DNA of 64,000 nt from Acidovorax radicis N35. GTDB taxonomy: Bacteria > Pseudomonadota > Gammaproteobacteria > Burkholderiales > Burkholderiaceae_C. Shown piece after piece: positions 1 through 9,295 of the stretch. A program made the position numbers and the translations under genes. The notes under the pieces were generated by a model, which worked only from the letters and a program-made list of their open reading frames with translations, was not told the DNA's origin and searched no databases. Positions within the stretch are counted from its first letter, which is position 1. Every line of letters starts with the position of its first letter. Location of the stretch: the NCBI RefSeq assembly GCF_000204195.1, contig NZ_AFBG01000016.1:62001-126000 (forward strand). The letters run 5' to 3'.

Positions 1-1235
1 AGACCCAGGGCCATACGCGGCACGGGCAGTTGCCGGGCCAGGCGGTCGCGCAGCGCGCCCAGCAGGCGCTGGGGCAGTTTTTGCGAGCCGTCCATGGCGA
101 TCTGCTGCGTGCGGTGGGCCAGGGCCGGGTTACCGTAGCGGGCCAGCAGGTTGTGGCGGTAGGCCGCCAGGTCCAGGCCGGGCAAGGCAGGCAGGGTGGG
201 TTCAATCTCGTCGCGCATCAGCGCTTCGATGTGCGTGTGCAATGCAGGCTGCGCAATCGCCTCGTCCACGGTCTGCCAGCCGGCCATGGCGCCCAGGTAG
301 GCGAGGCTGGAGTGGGTGCCATTGACCATGCGCAGCTTGAGCCGCTCAAAAGGTTCGGCATCGGGCACAAAACGTGCGCCGCCCAGTGTCCAGTCCGGTC
401 GGTCTGCGGCAAATTCGTCTTCAATGGCCCAGTCAAAAAAAGGCTCGCCCAGCACGGGCCAGGCGTCAACGCAACCCAGCGCAGCACTCACCATTGCACG
501 GTCGCCATCGGTGGTTTTGGGCACGATGCGGTCCACCATAGAGCATGGAAAACGGCACTGGCGCTCTATCCACGTGCGCAAGGTGCTATCAATTTCTTCA
601 GCAAAGCGCAGTACGGCGGCACGCAGCACACGCCCATTGGCCGGCAGGTTGTCCAGTGACATGAGCGTGAGCGGCCCATGGCCTTGGGCGTGGCGCAGCT
701 GCAAGCCGAACACCAGCATGCCAATGGCGGAGCGGGGAACTTGCGGGTGCGCCAGGTCGTGCACGATGTCGGGGTGGTCCAGCCGCAAGGCACCGGTGGC
801 AGGGTCGTGGCAGTAGCCTTTTTCCGTCACCGTCAGGCTCACGATGCGGGTGTCTGCGGCGGCTATCGCCTCCAGCACGGCTTGCGGGTTCTCGGGTGCT
901 ACCAGCAGGTTGCGCACGGCACCAATGACTTGCAGGCGCTGGCGGGGTTGGCCTTGCGCATCCGCATCACGAATCGCCAGTGTGTACAGCCCGTCCTGCG
1001 GCGCCAGGGCATCGCGGGTATCGGCTTGGCGCAGCGACACGCCGGTGATGCCCCAGCGCAGGTCGCCGGCGGCAATGGCGGCCTCGGTGGCAGCGGCCAT
1101 GTGGGCGCGCATGAAGGCCCCTATGCCGAGATGCACGATGCCGTTTTTCAACGCACGGCGGTTGTAGGGCGGGCGCACCACGGCGGCAGGCAATGTACCC
1201 ACCGTGGTGTCGTTCAATCGGTTCATGGCCGCCAT
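1..1235 (-). CDS. uxuB: Mannitol dehydrogenase family / fructuronate reductase-like, 3' end cut by window
   Basis: NAD-dependent polyol/uronate reductase of the long-chain mannitol dehydrogenase family; with ManD beside it the likely reaction is fructuronate to mannonate. Visible landmarks are the Rossmann segment HLGIGAFMRAH near residue 35, SLDNLPANG, MVDRIVPKTTDGDR and the catalytic-region LKLRMVNGTHS. The ATG at 1235 overlaps the manD stop (TGATG), so the two are translationally coupled; a second in-frame ATG lies at 1226. The reading frame is open to base 1, so the C-terminus is outside the window. Mannitol 2-dehydrogenase or tagaturonate reductase remain possible; the choice of fructuronate reductase rests on the neighbours. 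Confidence 0.8.
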   Translation of the reverse strand, partial: MAAMNRLNDTTVGTLPAAVVRPPYNRRALKNGIVHLGIGAFMRAHMAAATEAAIAAGDLRWGITGVSLRQADTRDALAPQDGLYTLAIRDADAQGQPRQRLQVIGAVRNLLVAPENPQAVLEAIAAADTRIVSLTVTEKGYCHDPATGALRLDHPDIVHDLAHPQVPRSAIGMLVFGLQLRHAQGHGPLTLMSLDNLPANGRVLRAAVLRFAEEIDSTLRTWIERQCRFPCSMVDRIVPKTTDGDRAMVSAALGCVDAWPVLGEPFFDWAIEDEFAADRPDWTLGGARFVPDAEPFERLKLRMVNGTHSSLAYLGAMAGWQTVDEAIAQPALHTHIEALMRDEIEPTLPALPGLDLAAYRHNLLARYGNPALAHRTQQIAMDGSQKLPQRLLGALRDRLARQLPVPRMALG

Positions 1236-2446
1236 CACCAGTTGGTCAGCGTACCGTCGTGCTGCAGGCGGTTGACCGGCAGGTAGGCACGTTTGTAGGG
1301 GTACTTGGCGGCCAAGGCCTCGTCGATGGTCACGCCGTGGCCCGGTGCCTCGCCGGGATGCATATAGCCGTCCTTGAAGCTGTAGGCGTGTGGGAACACG
1401 GCGTCGGTCTCGTCGGTGTGGCGCATGTATTCCTGGATGCCAAAGTTGGGCACCCACAGGTCAAAGTTGAGCGCGGCGCCCATACACACGGGCGACAAAT
1501 CGGTGGCGCCATGCGAGCCGGTGCGCACCTGGTAGAGCGCGGCTAGATCCGCAATGCGGCGCAGGTGGGTGATGCCGCCGGCGTGGACCACGGTGGTGCG
1601 GATGTAGTCGATCAGCTGGTTCTCGATCAGGTCCTTGCAGTCCCAGATGGTGTTGAAAATCTCGCCCACGGCCAGCGGCGTGGTGGTGTGCTGTCGGATC
1701 AGGCGGAAGGCCTCCTGGTTTTCGGCAGGCGTGGCGTCTTCCATCCAGAACAGGCGGTAGGGCTCCAGGTCTTTGCCTAAGCGGCCGGCCTCAATGGGGG
1801 TGAGGCGGTGGTGCACATCGTGCAGCAGGTGGATGTCTGGCCCCACGGCCGCGCGCACCTTGTCAAACAGCTCGGGCGTGTGGCGCAGGTATTTCTCGGT
1901 GGACCAGTCGTGCTCGCTGGGCAGGTCGGCATCGGCCGGTTCGTAGAACATGGTGCCGCGGCCCACGCCGTACACCTTCTCCAAACCCGGCACACCGCTT
2001 TGCGCGCGGATGGCCTTGTAGCCCATCTCCTTGTAGCGCAGCACTTCTTCCACGGTCTGCGTGATGTCCTTGCCATTGGCGTGGCCGTAGACCATGACGC
2101 CGGTGCGGCTCTTGCCGCCCAGCAGCTGGTACAGCGGCATGTTGGCGGCCTTGGCCTTGATGTCCCACAGCGCCGTGTCCACCCCGGCAATCGCACTCAT
2201 GGTGACCGGGCCGCGGCGCCAGTAAGCGCCCTTGTAGAGGTACTGCCAAATGTCTTCGATCTGCTGCGGGTCGCGGCCGATCAGGCAGGGAATGACGTGC
2301 TCGGTGAGGTAGCTGGCCACGGCCAACTCGCGGCCGTTCAAGGTGGCGTCGCCGATGCCGGTCAGGCCCTCGTCGGTTTCGATTTTCAGGGTGACAAAGT
2401 TGCGGCTGGGTGCGCAGATGATGACTTTGGCGGAAGTGATTTTCAT
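1235..2446 (-). CDS. manD: D-mannonate dehydratase (enolase superfamily, RspA/ManD type)
   Basis: Dehydrates D-mannonate to 2-keto-3-deoxygluconate in hexuronate catabolism (Mg-dependent enolase-superfamily enzyme, cytoplasmic). The 403-residue protein opens [20 protein letters not shown], carries the family segments [22 protein letters not shown] and [19 protein letters not shown], and ends in the characteristic DGTLTNW. Length is normal for ManD. It lies 22 bp downstream of uxaA and overlaps the following reductase by one base. Some members of this group have very low activity on mannonate or act on gluconate, which sequence alone cannot settle. Confidence 0.93.
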   Translation of the reverse strand: MKITSAKVIICAPSRNFVTLKIETDEGLTGIGDATLNGRELAVASYLTEHVIPCLIGRDPQQIEDIWQYLYKGAYWRRGPVTMSAIAGVDTALWDIKAKAANMPLYQLLGGKSRTGVMVYGHANGKDITQTVEEVLRYKEMGYKAIRAQSGVPGLEKVYGVGRGTMFYEPADADLPSEHDWSTEKYLRHTPELFDKVRAAVGPDIHLLHDVHHRLTPIEAGRLGKDLEPYRLFWMEDATPAENQEAFRLIRQHTTTPLAVGEIFNTIWDCKDLIENQLIDYIRTTVVHAGGITHLRRIADLAALYQVRTGSHGATDLSPVCMGAALNFDLWVPNFGIQEYMRHTDETDAVFPHAYSFKDGYMHPGEAPGHGVTIDEALAAKYPYKRAYLPVNRLQHDGTLTNW

Positions 2447-2468
2447 GGTCTTGTCGGATGAAGAGGGG

Positions 2469-3992
2469 TTACATCACGGCGCCCAGCGCCCAGGGGACAA
2501 ATTCGTTTTGACCGTAGCCATGCAGCTCGCTTTTGGTCTTGCGGCCCGAGGCTGCGGCCAGCATTTCCAGAAAGATGCGCTCGCCCAGCTGCTCCACGCT
2601 CTCACTGCCGTCGATCACGGTGCCGCAGTTGATGTCCATGTCCTCTTCCTGCTTGGCCCACAGTGCGCTGTTGGTGGCCAGCTTGAGTGAGGGCGAGGGG
2701 GCGCAGCCATAGGCCGAGCCACGGCCGGTGGTAAAGCAGATCAGGTTGGCTCCACCCGCCACCTGGCCCGTGGCCGACACCGGGTCGTAGCCCGGCGTGT
2801 CCATGTAGACAAAACCTTTGGCGGTGATGGGCTGGGCGTATTCGTACACGTCCACCATGGGCGTGGTGCCGCCCTTGGCAATGGCGCCCAGGGATTTTTC
2901 AAGGATGGTGGTCAGGCCGCCGGCCTTGTTGCCGGCGGACGGGTTGTTGTCCATCTCGGCGTGGTGGCGGGCGCAGTAGTCGGTCCACCACTGCAGGCGG
3001 GCCTCGAGCTTGTCGGCCACGGCTTGCGACACGGCGCGCTGCAGCAGCAAATGTTCGCCGCCATAAATCTCGGGGGTTTCGGACAGCACGGCCGTGCCAC
3101 CGTGGCGCACCACCAGGTCCACCGCCGCCCCCAGGGCCGGGTTGGCGCTGATGCCGGAGTAGCCGTCGGAGCCGCCGCATTGCAGGCCCACCACCAGGTG
3201 GCTGGCAGGCACCGGTTCGCGGCGCACGGCATTGGCCTCGGGCAGCAATTGCTTCACCACCTCAATGCCACGCGCCACGCTTTTGGCGGTGCCGCCCGTG
3301 TCCTGGATACTGAAGGTCACCAGCTTGGCACCTTCGCGCAGACCTTCCTGCGCCAGCAGGCCCTGGATCTGGTTGGTCTCGCAGCCCAGGCCCACCACGA
3401 TGACTGCGGCAAAGTTGGCATGGCGGGCGTAGCCTGCGAGTGTGCGGCGCAGTACCTGCAGGCCTTCGCCCTCGCTGTCGGTGGCGCAGCCGGCGCCGTG
3501 GGTCAGGGCCACGATCCCATCCACCTGGGGAAAGGCAGCCAGGGCCTCGGGGTGGATGTCGCGGCGGAAGTGGTCGGCAATGGCGCGCGCCACGGTGGCT
3601 GAGCAGTTCACGCTGGTCAGCACCCCAATGTAGTTGCGCGTGGCCACACGCCCGTCGGGGCGTTTGATGCCGTCGAACGTGGCCGGGGTATCGACATAGG
3701 CCACGGGCCGCACATCGCCGCCCACGGTGTGGCCGCGGTCAAAGTGGCTGAACGCCAGGTTGTGCGTGTGCACATGCTGGCCGGCCGCAATGGGCTGCGT
3801 GGCGGTACCAATGATCTGGTTGTAGCGCCGCACCGGCGCACCGGCCGCAATGGCGCGCACCGCGATCTTGTGGCCTGGCGGCACCAGGCCAGAGACGGTG
3901 ATGCCCTCGGATTCAATGCGGGTGCCGCCCAGCAGTTGCTGCCGGGCGATGACCACATCGTCTTGCGGGTGAATGCGGATCACCGGATTCAC
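2469..3992 (-). CDS. uxaA: Altronate dehydratase (UxaA/GarD family, SAF + catalytic domain)
   Basis: Dehydrates D-altronate (from galacturonate) to 2-keto-3-deoxygluconate; galactarate dehydratase (GarD) is the nearest alternative. The chosen start is the GTG at 3992, which overlaps the TRAP permease stop by four bases (GTGA) and gives 507 residues beginning [13 protein letters not shown], the normal N-terminus. An N-terminal SAF domain (residues about 1-85) is followed by the catalytic domain with [43 protein letters not shown] and [13 protein letters not shown]. An upstream extension to 4082 would run inside the permease gene and is unlikely. With ManD the operon can process both galacturonate and glucuronate branches. 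Confidence 0.9.
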   Translation of the reverse strand: MNPVIRIHPQDDVVIARQQLLGGTRIESEGITVSGLVPPGHKIAVRAIAAGAPVRRYNQIIGTATQPIAAGQHVHTHNLAFSHFDRGHTVGGDVRPVAYVDTPATFDGIKRPDGRVATRNYIGVLTSVNCSATVARAIADHFRRDIHPEALAAFPQVDGIVALTHGAGCATDSEGEGLQVLRRTLAGYARHANFAAVIVVGLGCETNQIQGLLAQEGLREGAKLVTFSIQDTGGTAKSVARGIEVVKQLLPEANAVRREPVPASHLVVGLQCGGSDGYSGISANPALGAAVDLVVRHGGTAVLSETPEIYGGEHLLLQRAVSQAVADKLEARLQWWTDYCARHHAEMDNNPSAGNKAGGLTTILEKSLGAIAKGGTTPMVDVYEYAQPITAKGFVYMDTPGYDPVSATGQVAGGANLICFTTGRGSAYGCAPSPSLKLATNSALWAKQEEDMDINCGTVIDGSESVEQLGERIFLEMLAAASGRKTKSELHGYGQNEFVPWALGAVM

Positions 3993-5395
3993 TTGACCAA
4001 CCCCATTTGCTGCGGCAACCACAGGGTGAGCGCCGGGATGTAGGTGATGGCGATCAGCGCCAGCATCAGCGGTACCAGCCAAGGCAGGATGGCGACGGTG
4101 GTGCGCTCGACCGAAAGCTTGGAGATGCGTGCCAGCACAAACAGCACCATGCCCAAGGGAGGATGCAGCAGGCCAATCATCAGGTTCAGCGTCATGATCA
4201 GGCCGAACTGGATGGGGTCAATGCCGAGCTTGAGCACGATGGGCAGGAGGATGGGCACCAGGATGGTGATGGCTGCAATCGTGTCGATGAAGCAGCCCAC
4301 AAACAGGATCAGCAGGTTGGCCAGCAGCAGGAACACCCACTTGTTGCTGGTGATGGACAAAATCCAGTCCGCCAGGGCTTGGGCGGCCTGGGTGGTGGTG
4401 AGCAGCCAGGCAAAGATGGACGCCGCGGTCACGATGAACAGCACCGAAGCGGTAGTTTCAATCGTCTCGAACGTGGCCTGGGCCAGCGTGCGAAGGGTCA
4501 TGGAGCGGTAGCGCACCAGGCCCAGAAACAGCGCCCAGATGACCGCTGCCATGGCAGCCTCGGTGGGGGTGAACCAGCCCATGGTCATGCCGCCAATCAG
4601 GATGACGGGCGCCATGAGGGCCAGCACGGCCGAAAAGTTGAAGCGCCAGTCCAGCACCAGCAGGGCCACAAAGGCCAGGCCCGCAGCCACGTTGACCGAC
4701 ATGCCGGCCTTGACCGCCAGCCACACCGTCATGGGAAAGGCCAGCACCACCAGAATCTCCAGCGTGGCACTGCCCAGGCGGGCCCATTGGAAAGCGACGT
4801 CCCCACCCCAGCCATTGCGGTGGGCAAAGTAGGCCACGGTGGCCATCATCAGCACGGTCATGAACAGGCCGGGGATGATGCCCGCCACGAACAGCGCGCC
4901 GATGGACACGTTGGCCATCATCCCGTAGATCACAAAGGGCAGCGAGGGCGGAATGATGGGGCCCAGCGTGGCCGAGGCAGCAGTGACGCCCACGGCAAAT
5001 TCGGTGCTGTAGCCGTGCTCTTTCATGGCCTTGATCTCAATCGCGCCCAAGCCGGCAGCATCCGCAATGGCCGTGCCGGACATGCCCGAGAAGATGACCG
5101 AGCCGATGATGTTGACCTGCCCCAGGCCGCCCTTCATCCAGCCCACCAGCGCCACGGCAAAGTTGTAGATGCGGCTGGTGATGCCGGCAATGTTCATCAG
5201 GTTGCCAGCCAGGATGAAGAAGGGTACGGCCAGCAGCGGGAAAGACTCGATGCCCGCAATCATGCGCTGGGCCAGCACGATGTCGGGCACGCTGCCCGAC
5301 ACCAGGATGTAGACCAGCGAGCCGCCGGCCATGGCCACCGCCACCGGCAGGCCACACAACATCAGCCCCAAAAAGGAAACAATCAGGATCAGCAT
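3989..5395 (-). CDS. dctM: TRAP transporter large permease (DctM family)
   Basis: Large membrane subunit (468 residues, about 12 transmembrane segments) of a sodium-coupled TRAP importer; from the operon the cargo is probably a hexuronate or aldonate. Typical DctM features are visible: MLILIVSFLGLMLCGLPVAVAM at the start, FSGMSGTAIADAAGLGAIEI, LGPIIPPSLPFVIYGMM and GLLHPPLGMVLFVLA. The gene follows dctQ by 14 bp and its stop overlaps the uxaA GTG, so dctPQM and the catabolic genes are one transcription unit. Confidence 0.93.
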   Translation of the reverse strand: MLILIVSFLGLMLCGLPVAVAMAGGSLVYILVSGSVPDIVLAQRMIAGIESFPLLAVPFFILAGNLMNIAGITSRIYNFAVALVGWMKGGLGQVNIIGSVIFSGMSGTAIADAAGLGAIEIKAMKEHGYSTEFAVGVTAASATLGPIIPPSLPFVIYGMMANVSIGALFVAGIIPGLFMTVLMMATVAYFAHRNGWGGDVAFQWARLGSATLEILVVLAFPMTVWLAVKAGMSVNVAAGLAFVALLVLDWRFNFSAVLALMAPVILIGGMTMGWFTPTEAAMAAVIWALFLGLVRYRSMTLRTLAQATFETIETTASVLFIVTAASIFAWLLTTTQAAQALADWILSITSNKWVFLLLANLLILFVGCFIDTIAAITILVPILLPIVLKLGIDPIQFGLIMTLNLMIGLLHPPLGMVLFVLARISKLSVERTTVAILPWLVPLMLALIAITYIPALTLWLPQQMGLVK

Positions 5396-5409
5396 GGTGC
5401 AGGTTCCGT

Positions 5410-6021
5410 TCAGTCGGTGGAGCCGTCAAAGAAGCCAGGGTTTTGCAGTGCCGAGAAGCCGCGCCGCCAGTTTTCGATGGCCACCTGCACGGCCCGCAGG
5501 GCCATGAGGGCAAAACCGGCAAACGCGAGCCAGTACACATGGCTCTTGTTCCAGTCGATGGTGGTCATGGGTTCGTTGTTCACTGCCAGTGCGTAGCGTG
5601 CAACGAGCCAGGCCCCATAGCTGTAGAAGGCAATAGCGGCGATGTCTACCGCCGTCGACAGGGCCCGGCCTGCAGGAACGGGCAGGTAGCGGTAGACCAG
5701 GTTGACCTGGATGTGCCGCACCCGCCGCACACACATGGACGCCCCGATGAACACCACCGGCATCAGGCAGTACACGGCCAACTCTTCAGTCCAGGCAAAC
5801 GAATCGTTCAGCACATAGCGGCTGAAGAACTGCAGAAATACCAAGCCGGCCATGGTCCAGAAAAAGCCCAGGCAAATCCAGTCCTCGACGCCGTAGACGG
5901 AGAGGTCGACTGTGTGCTGGTCGGCCTCTGCGAAGCTGGCCACCAGCGCTTCCGCGCTGGTTTCGACGGGATGCGACTCCGCCGCGCCGCCCGACAGGGG
6001 CAGGGAGCTGTGAAGCGTCAT
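5410..6021 (-). CDS. dctQ: TRAP transporter small permease (DctQ family)
   Basis: Small membrane subunit, 203 residues, four predicted membrane segments. It has the DctQ-typical region FSRYVLNDSFAWTEELAVYCLM followed by a segment resembling GASMCVRRVRHIQVNLV. The N-terminus is about 45 residues longer than usual before the first membrane span (rich in Ser/Glu/Asp); a later start is possible, but the ATG at 6021 sits 9 bp after the dctP stop and fits the operon. Confidence 0.88.
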   Translation of the reverse strand: MTLHSSLPLSGGAAESHPVETSAEALVASFAEADQHTVDLSVYGVEDWICLGFFWTMAGLVFLQFFSRYVLNDSFAWTEELAVYCLMPVVFIGASMCVRRVRHIQVNLVYRYLPVPAGRALSTAVDIAAIAFYSYGAWLVARYALAVNNEPMTTIDWNKSHVYWLAFAGFALMALRAVQVAIENWRRGFSALQNPGFFDGSTD

Positions 6022-6030
6022 GGTGTCGCC

Positions 6031-6999
6031 TTACTTGATGGCCTGGATGCGGTCCCAGTCGGCTTTCTGGTAGCCGTATTGCTCAAACGGCACGTTCTTG
6101 AGCACGGTGTCGCGGAACTCACCGGTGTTCACCTCGGTCACGCTGATGCCCTTGCTGCGGAACACGGCGGCCAGTTCGCTCTCGCGGGCGGCCACTTCCT
6201 TGGAGGCCTTGGCAGCGGCTTCGAGCGCCACTTCCGAGAACATCTTCTTGTCGGCGTCCGACAGTTTTTTCCACAGCCCGCCCGCCACCACGGTGTTCAG
6301 GTGGTCCACGATGTGGCCGGTCAACACGATGTGTTTTTGCACTTCGTAGAACTTCTTGGCCTCAATCGTGGGCAAGGGGTTTTCCTGCGCTTCCACGGTG
6401 CCGTTTTGCAGCGCCAGGTAGACCTCGGCAAACGCGATGGGCGAGGTGTTGGCACCGCAGGCGCGTGGCATGGCCAGGTAGGCCGGCACGTCGGGCACGC
6501 GCATCTTCAGGCCCTTGAGGTCAGCGCACTTGGCAATGGGTTTGTTGCTGGTGGTATGGCGGGTGCCGTAGTAGGTGGTCGCAATGATCTGGTTGCCGCT
6601 TTTCTGTTCGTAGCCGGCGGTCAGCTCTTTGTAGATGTCACTCTTGGTGTAGGCCAGCAGGTGGTCCACGTTGCGGAAGGTGTAGGGGTAATAGGTCACG
6701 CCGATGCGCGGAAAGGCCTTGGCCGCAAAGCTCGAGCCCGAGATGATGATGTCCACCGTGCCCAGGCTCAGGCCCTGGTTGATGTCGTTCTCCTTGCCCA
6801 GTTGCGACGCGGGGTACACATCGATCTGGTAGCGGCCGGCACTGCGCTTCTTGATCTCTTCGGCGGCCCACACCGATGCGGTGTGGAAGGGCTCGCCCGG
6901 CTCGTACACATGGGCCCACTTGAGCTTGGTCTGCGCAAAGGCGGGGGCCGCAACCAAAAGGCTTGCAGCCAGGGCCAGGGTAATCCGTTGGAATGTCAT
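6031..6999 (-). CDS. dctP: TRAP transporter periplasmic solute-binding protein (DctP family)
   Basis: Periplasmic receptor, 322 residues, with a Sec signal peptide MTFQRITLALAASLLVAAPAFA cut before QTKLKWAHVY. The mature protein shows the DctP-type segments FHTASVWAAEEIKKRSAGRYQIDVYPASQLGKENDINQ, LKGLKMRVPDVPAYLAM and NGTVEAQENPLPTIEAKKFYEVQKHIVLTGH (read in overlapping blocks). First transporter gene after the dehydrogenase gene. The substrate is inferred from the uxaA/manD context to be a hexuronate. Confidence 0.9.
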   Translation of the reverse strand: MTFQRITLALAASLLVAAPAFAQTKLKWAHVYEPGEPFHTASVWAAEEIKKRSAGRYQIDVYPASQLGKENDINQGLSLGTVDIIISGSSFAAKAFPRIGVTYYPYTFRNVDHLLAYTKSDIYKELTAGYEQKSGNQIIATTYYGTRHTTSNKPIAKCADLKGLKMRVPDVPAYLAMPRACGANTSPIAFAEVYLALQNGTVEAQENPLPTIEAKKFYEVQKHIVLTGHIVDHLNTVVAGGLWKKLSDADKKMFSEVALEAAAKASKEVAARESELAAVFRSKGISVTEVNTGEFRDTVLKNVPFEQYGYQKADWDRIQAIK

Positions 7000-7052
7000 G
7001 CTCTTTGTCTCCTGTTGTTGTGAATGTTGCGCAGCCGGGTCGTCACCGGGGT

Positions 7053-8066
7053 TTAGCCGGGAACAAGCTGCACCTTGGTACTGCGGCCTCTGTCCAAAGC
7101 CAGATCGAAGGCCGCTTTCGATTGGCTGATCGGCAACTGGGCGCTGATGAGCGGGCGCACATCGGCCCGCCGGCTGCGAATGGCCTGCACGGCCCAGTCG
7201 AATTCGATGTCGGCGCGGAAGGCGCCCACGTAGTCCAGCTCGCGAGACATGATGTCGTTGGCCGGGAAAGGAATTTCGGGCGGCAGCGTGCCCACCTGCA
7301 CCACGCGCCCGCCGCGGCGCACTGCCGCCAGGCAGCTGGCCAGCGCGGCAGGGTGGCCTGCGGCTTCCAGCGCCACATCCGCGCGGCCCTTCCAGGCGCC
7401 GGCGTCAGGCAAGGCTTCGTCAGCGCCCACAGTCAGCGCCATTGCGCGCGCACGCTCGCTGGGGTCGCAGGCAATCACGCGGCCGGCACCGGCCAGGCGC
7501 GCGGCAATGACCGACATGCAGCCGATGGTGCCCGCGCCGGTGACCAGCACGGTGGCGCCCAGAATTTCGCCCGCGCGGCGCACTGCGTGCAGGCCCACCG
7601 ACAGGGGCTCGGCACAGGCAATTTCGCCCAGGCTCACATCCTCGTCAATGGCAGTGAGCTGGGCCTCGTGCATCACAAAGTGCTCGCGGAAGAAACCGGG
7701 GATGTGCGGAAAAATGGCCGCGCTGCCCAGGAACACCATCTTCTCGCACAGGTTGCTGCGCCCGGCGCGGCAGGCGGGGCACACGCCACAGGGGTGGGCA
7801 GGATTGACCGCCACTTTTTGCCCCGGTTGCACCTTGGTCACCCCTTCGCCCACGGCGTCCACCACGCCCGAGGCTTCATGCCCCGGCACAAAGGGCGCGC
7901 GGATGGCGAAGATGCCGGCGCGGCCATGCTGGTAGTAGTGCAGGTCCGACCCGCAGATGCCACCCGCACCCAGGCGCAGGCGCACCTGGCCGGGGCCGGG
8001 CTCCTGAAGGGCAAGTTGTTCCACGCTGAGGTTCAGCGGGCCATTCAGGGTGCAGGCAAGGCTCAT
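7053..8066 (-). CDS. Zinc-dependent medium-chain alcohol dehydrogenase (L-idonate 5-dehydrogenase-like)
   Basis: Zn/NAD(P)-dependent sugar-acid or polyol dehydrogenase, 337 residues. The catalytic zinc region reads GGICGSDLHYYQHGRAG with PGHEASGVV, a structural-zinc loop HPCGVCPACRAGRSNLC follows, and the dinucleotide motif is VTGAGTIGCMSVIAARLAGA. The CGSDLHYYQ stretch is typical of L-idonate 5-dehydrogenase, which oxidises idonate to 5-ketogluconate. It lies between the regulator gene (19 bp upstream) and dctP, so it belongs to the uronate operon. The true substrate could be another aldonate. Confidence 0.85.
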   Translation of the reverse strand: MSLACTLNGPLNLSVEQLALQEPGPGQVRLRLGAGGICGSDLHYYQHGRAGIFAIRAPFVPGHEASGVVDAVGEGVTKVQPGQKVAVNPAHPCGVCPACRAGRSNLCEKMVFLGSAAIFPHIPGFFREHFVMHEAQLTAIDEDVSLGEIACAEPLSVGLHAVRRAGEILGATVLVTGAGTIGCMSVIAARLAGAGRVIACDPSERARAMALTVGADEALPDAGAWKGRADVALEAAGHPAALASCLAAVRRGGRVVQVGTLPPEIPFPANDIMSRELDYVGAFRADIEFDWAVQAIRSRRADVRPLISAQLPISQSKAAFDLALDRGRSTKVQLVPG

Positions 8067-8085
8067 GGTCAGGCGTCCGGTGGGT

Positions 8086-8784
8086 TCACGCGTCGGCGGG
8101 GCTGTTCCAGCCGGCCGAGAAACGTTGGTGCGAGCGGTCCAGGTGACCGCTCATGGCGGCGCGGGCCATGTCGGGGTCTCGGGAGGCAATAGCGGCGACT
8201 ACGGCGCGGTGCTCGTCCACCGCCTCTTTCCAGGTGGCTTCGCGCTCGAAGTGGCCACCCAGCGTGGTGAACAGTGGCCCATTGCGCTCGTCAAATAGCT
8301 GGGTCACCACCGCTTGCAGGGCACTGTTGTCGCTGGCCTGGGCAATGCGGATGTGGAAAGCGCGGTCGCCGCGGATGGGCAGGGTGCGCGCGGCAATGTC
8401 GGCCTCCATGTCGCGCAGGGTCTCCAACAGGTCGGGCACCAGCGTGGGGTCGGTGCTTTTAGCGGCCAGCGCGGCCAGTTCACATTCGATGAGCTGGCGT
8501 GCGCGAATGATTTCCAGCGGGCCGTGCGCGTTGTCCAGCAGGCGCACGCTCTCGCGGCCAATGACCACAATGCCCGAGCCCATGCGCACCTCGATCAGGC
8601 CCTCCACCTCCAGCGCAATCAGCGCTTCCCGCACCGACGGGCGGGACACGCCCATTTTTGCGGCCAGGTCGCGCTCGGCGGGCAGTTTGGATCCCACGGC
8701 AAATTCGCCGCTTTGAATGAGCTGGCGCAGCTGGTCGGCAATCTGGCGGTACAAGCGGCGGGGCTCTATGGGTTGAAAAGGCAT
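8086..8784 (-). CDS. GntR-family (FadR/FCD subfamily) transcriptional regulator
   Basis: Likely repressor of the uronate operon it heads. Residues about 10-75 form the winged helix (LYRQIADQLRQLI, GSKLPAERDLAAKMGVSRPSVREALIALE, GLIEVRMGSGIVV), followed by a helical FCD ligand domain with the metal-site style histidines of this family (RAFHIRIAQAS, VDEHRAVVAAI). At 232 residues it matches UxuR/ExuR relatives. A FadR-type operator lies 22-35 bp upstream of the start codon, which suggests autoregulation. No strong Shine-Dalgarno sequence is visible. Confidence 0.9.
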   Translation of the reverse strand: MPFQPIEPRRLYRQIADQLRQLIQSGEFAVGSKLPAERDLAAKMGVSRPSVREALIALEVEGLIEVRMGSGIVVIGRESVRLLDNAHGPLEIIRARQLIECELAALAAKSTDPTLVPDLLETLRDMEADIAARTLPIRGDRAFHIRIAQASDNSALQAVVTQLFDERNGPLFTTLGGHFEREATWKEAVDEHRAVVAAIASRDPDMARAAMSGHLDRSHQRFSAGWNSPADA

Positions 8785-8805
8785 GCGGAAATTGGCTCAA
8801 AGGTA

Positions 8806-8822
8806 AATTGGTCAGACCAGTT
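8806..8822. promoter_or_regulatory. Candidate GntR/FadR-type operator
   Basis: The sequence aaTTGGTCAGACCAgtt contains TGGT-CAG-ACCA, which fits the FadR-subfamily consensus T-N-GT-N3-AC-N-A exactly, and the flanks extend the dyad imperfectly. It lies just upstream of the GntR gene start at 8784. Confidence 0.65.
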
Positions 8823-8859
8823 GGCCGCATTGTGAACGGATGGAAGCGAGCAAGGTTCA

Positions 8860-8869
8860 GGGTTTTCCC
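8860..8869. promoter_or_regulatory. GGGTTTTCCC motif upstream of the uronate/TRAP operon
   Basis: A GGG-TTTT-CCC element 76 bp upstream of the GntR start. The same or a near-identical motif precedes the other TRAP transcription units in the window (40840, 45402, 46857) and, as GGGTTGTCCC, the cox operon. Function is inferred only from this recurrence. Confidence 0.4.
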
Positions 8870-8910
8870 GACAGGTGGTGGTGCAACACCAAAGCTGCCA
8901 CAAAGGCATT

Positions 8911-8934
8911 TAGCTATTAATTTAGGAGCTATTG
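8911..8934. repeat. Partial family-1 repeat arm
   Basis: tagctattaatttaggagct att: matches the agctat arm and the tcaatttaggag stretch of the copy at 58406. The stem part is missing. Confidence 0.5.
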
Positions 8935-9295
8935 GGATAGACACAGCTTGCGCCAGGTGCCGATAAAAGTGCAAATTCGGCACCGGCAACCGGCGATAAG
9001 TGCAATTTGGTCGGCGTCCGGCGCAGCACCACACAAGCCTTGAGGGGCGAACTCCTCCCGGCCAAAGACTCCATCCAAGACAATCGGAGCGGGGGAGCCA
9101 AGACCTCGGCAACGAGTCGCTTCGTTCCCACAGAGCGAGATACTGCTGACCTCTTGCCGCCGTTTGAGCAAACCGTTCTGACCAAACTGACCCGGCAGTA
9201 CTTCGGGCGTGACCCGCCGCACATCACCCCGACGGCGTTGCTGGGGTGCTGGTCCTCGGCTGCGCCGACCTCACCCGGGCATGACGCCCTCTTGA

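Larger units (their letters stand above)
8785..9295. other. Gene-free interval between the divergent uronate operon and the 9296 gene
   Basis: About 510 bp. It holds the GntR operator (8806), the GGGTTTTCCC motif (8860) and a lone arm of the family-1 palindromic repeat (8911-8934). The part from about 8940 to 9290 has several open frames without recognisable similarity or plausible start signals; I see no supportable gene there and cannot exclude a decayed mobile-element fragment. Confidence 0.5.

Noticed and set aside
3993..4082. Longer start for uxaA
   Set aside because: The extra 30 residues lie inside dctM coding sequence and do not resemble UxaA N-termini; the GTG at 3992 with GTGA overlap is better.
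4007..5596. A very long plus-strand open frame opposite the TRAP permease genes
   Set aside because: Extremely His/Gln/Gly/Asp-rich translation is the antisense shadow of a membrane protein gene in high-GC DNA; the minus-strand dctM/dctQ are unmistakable.
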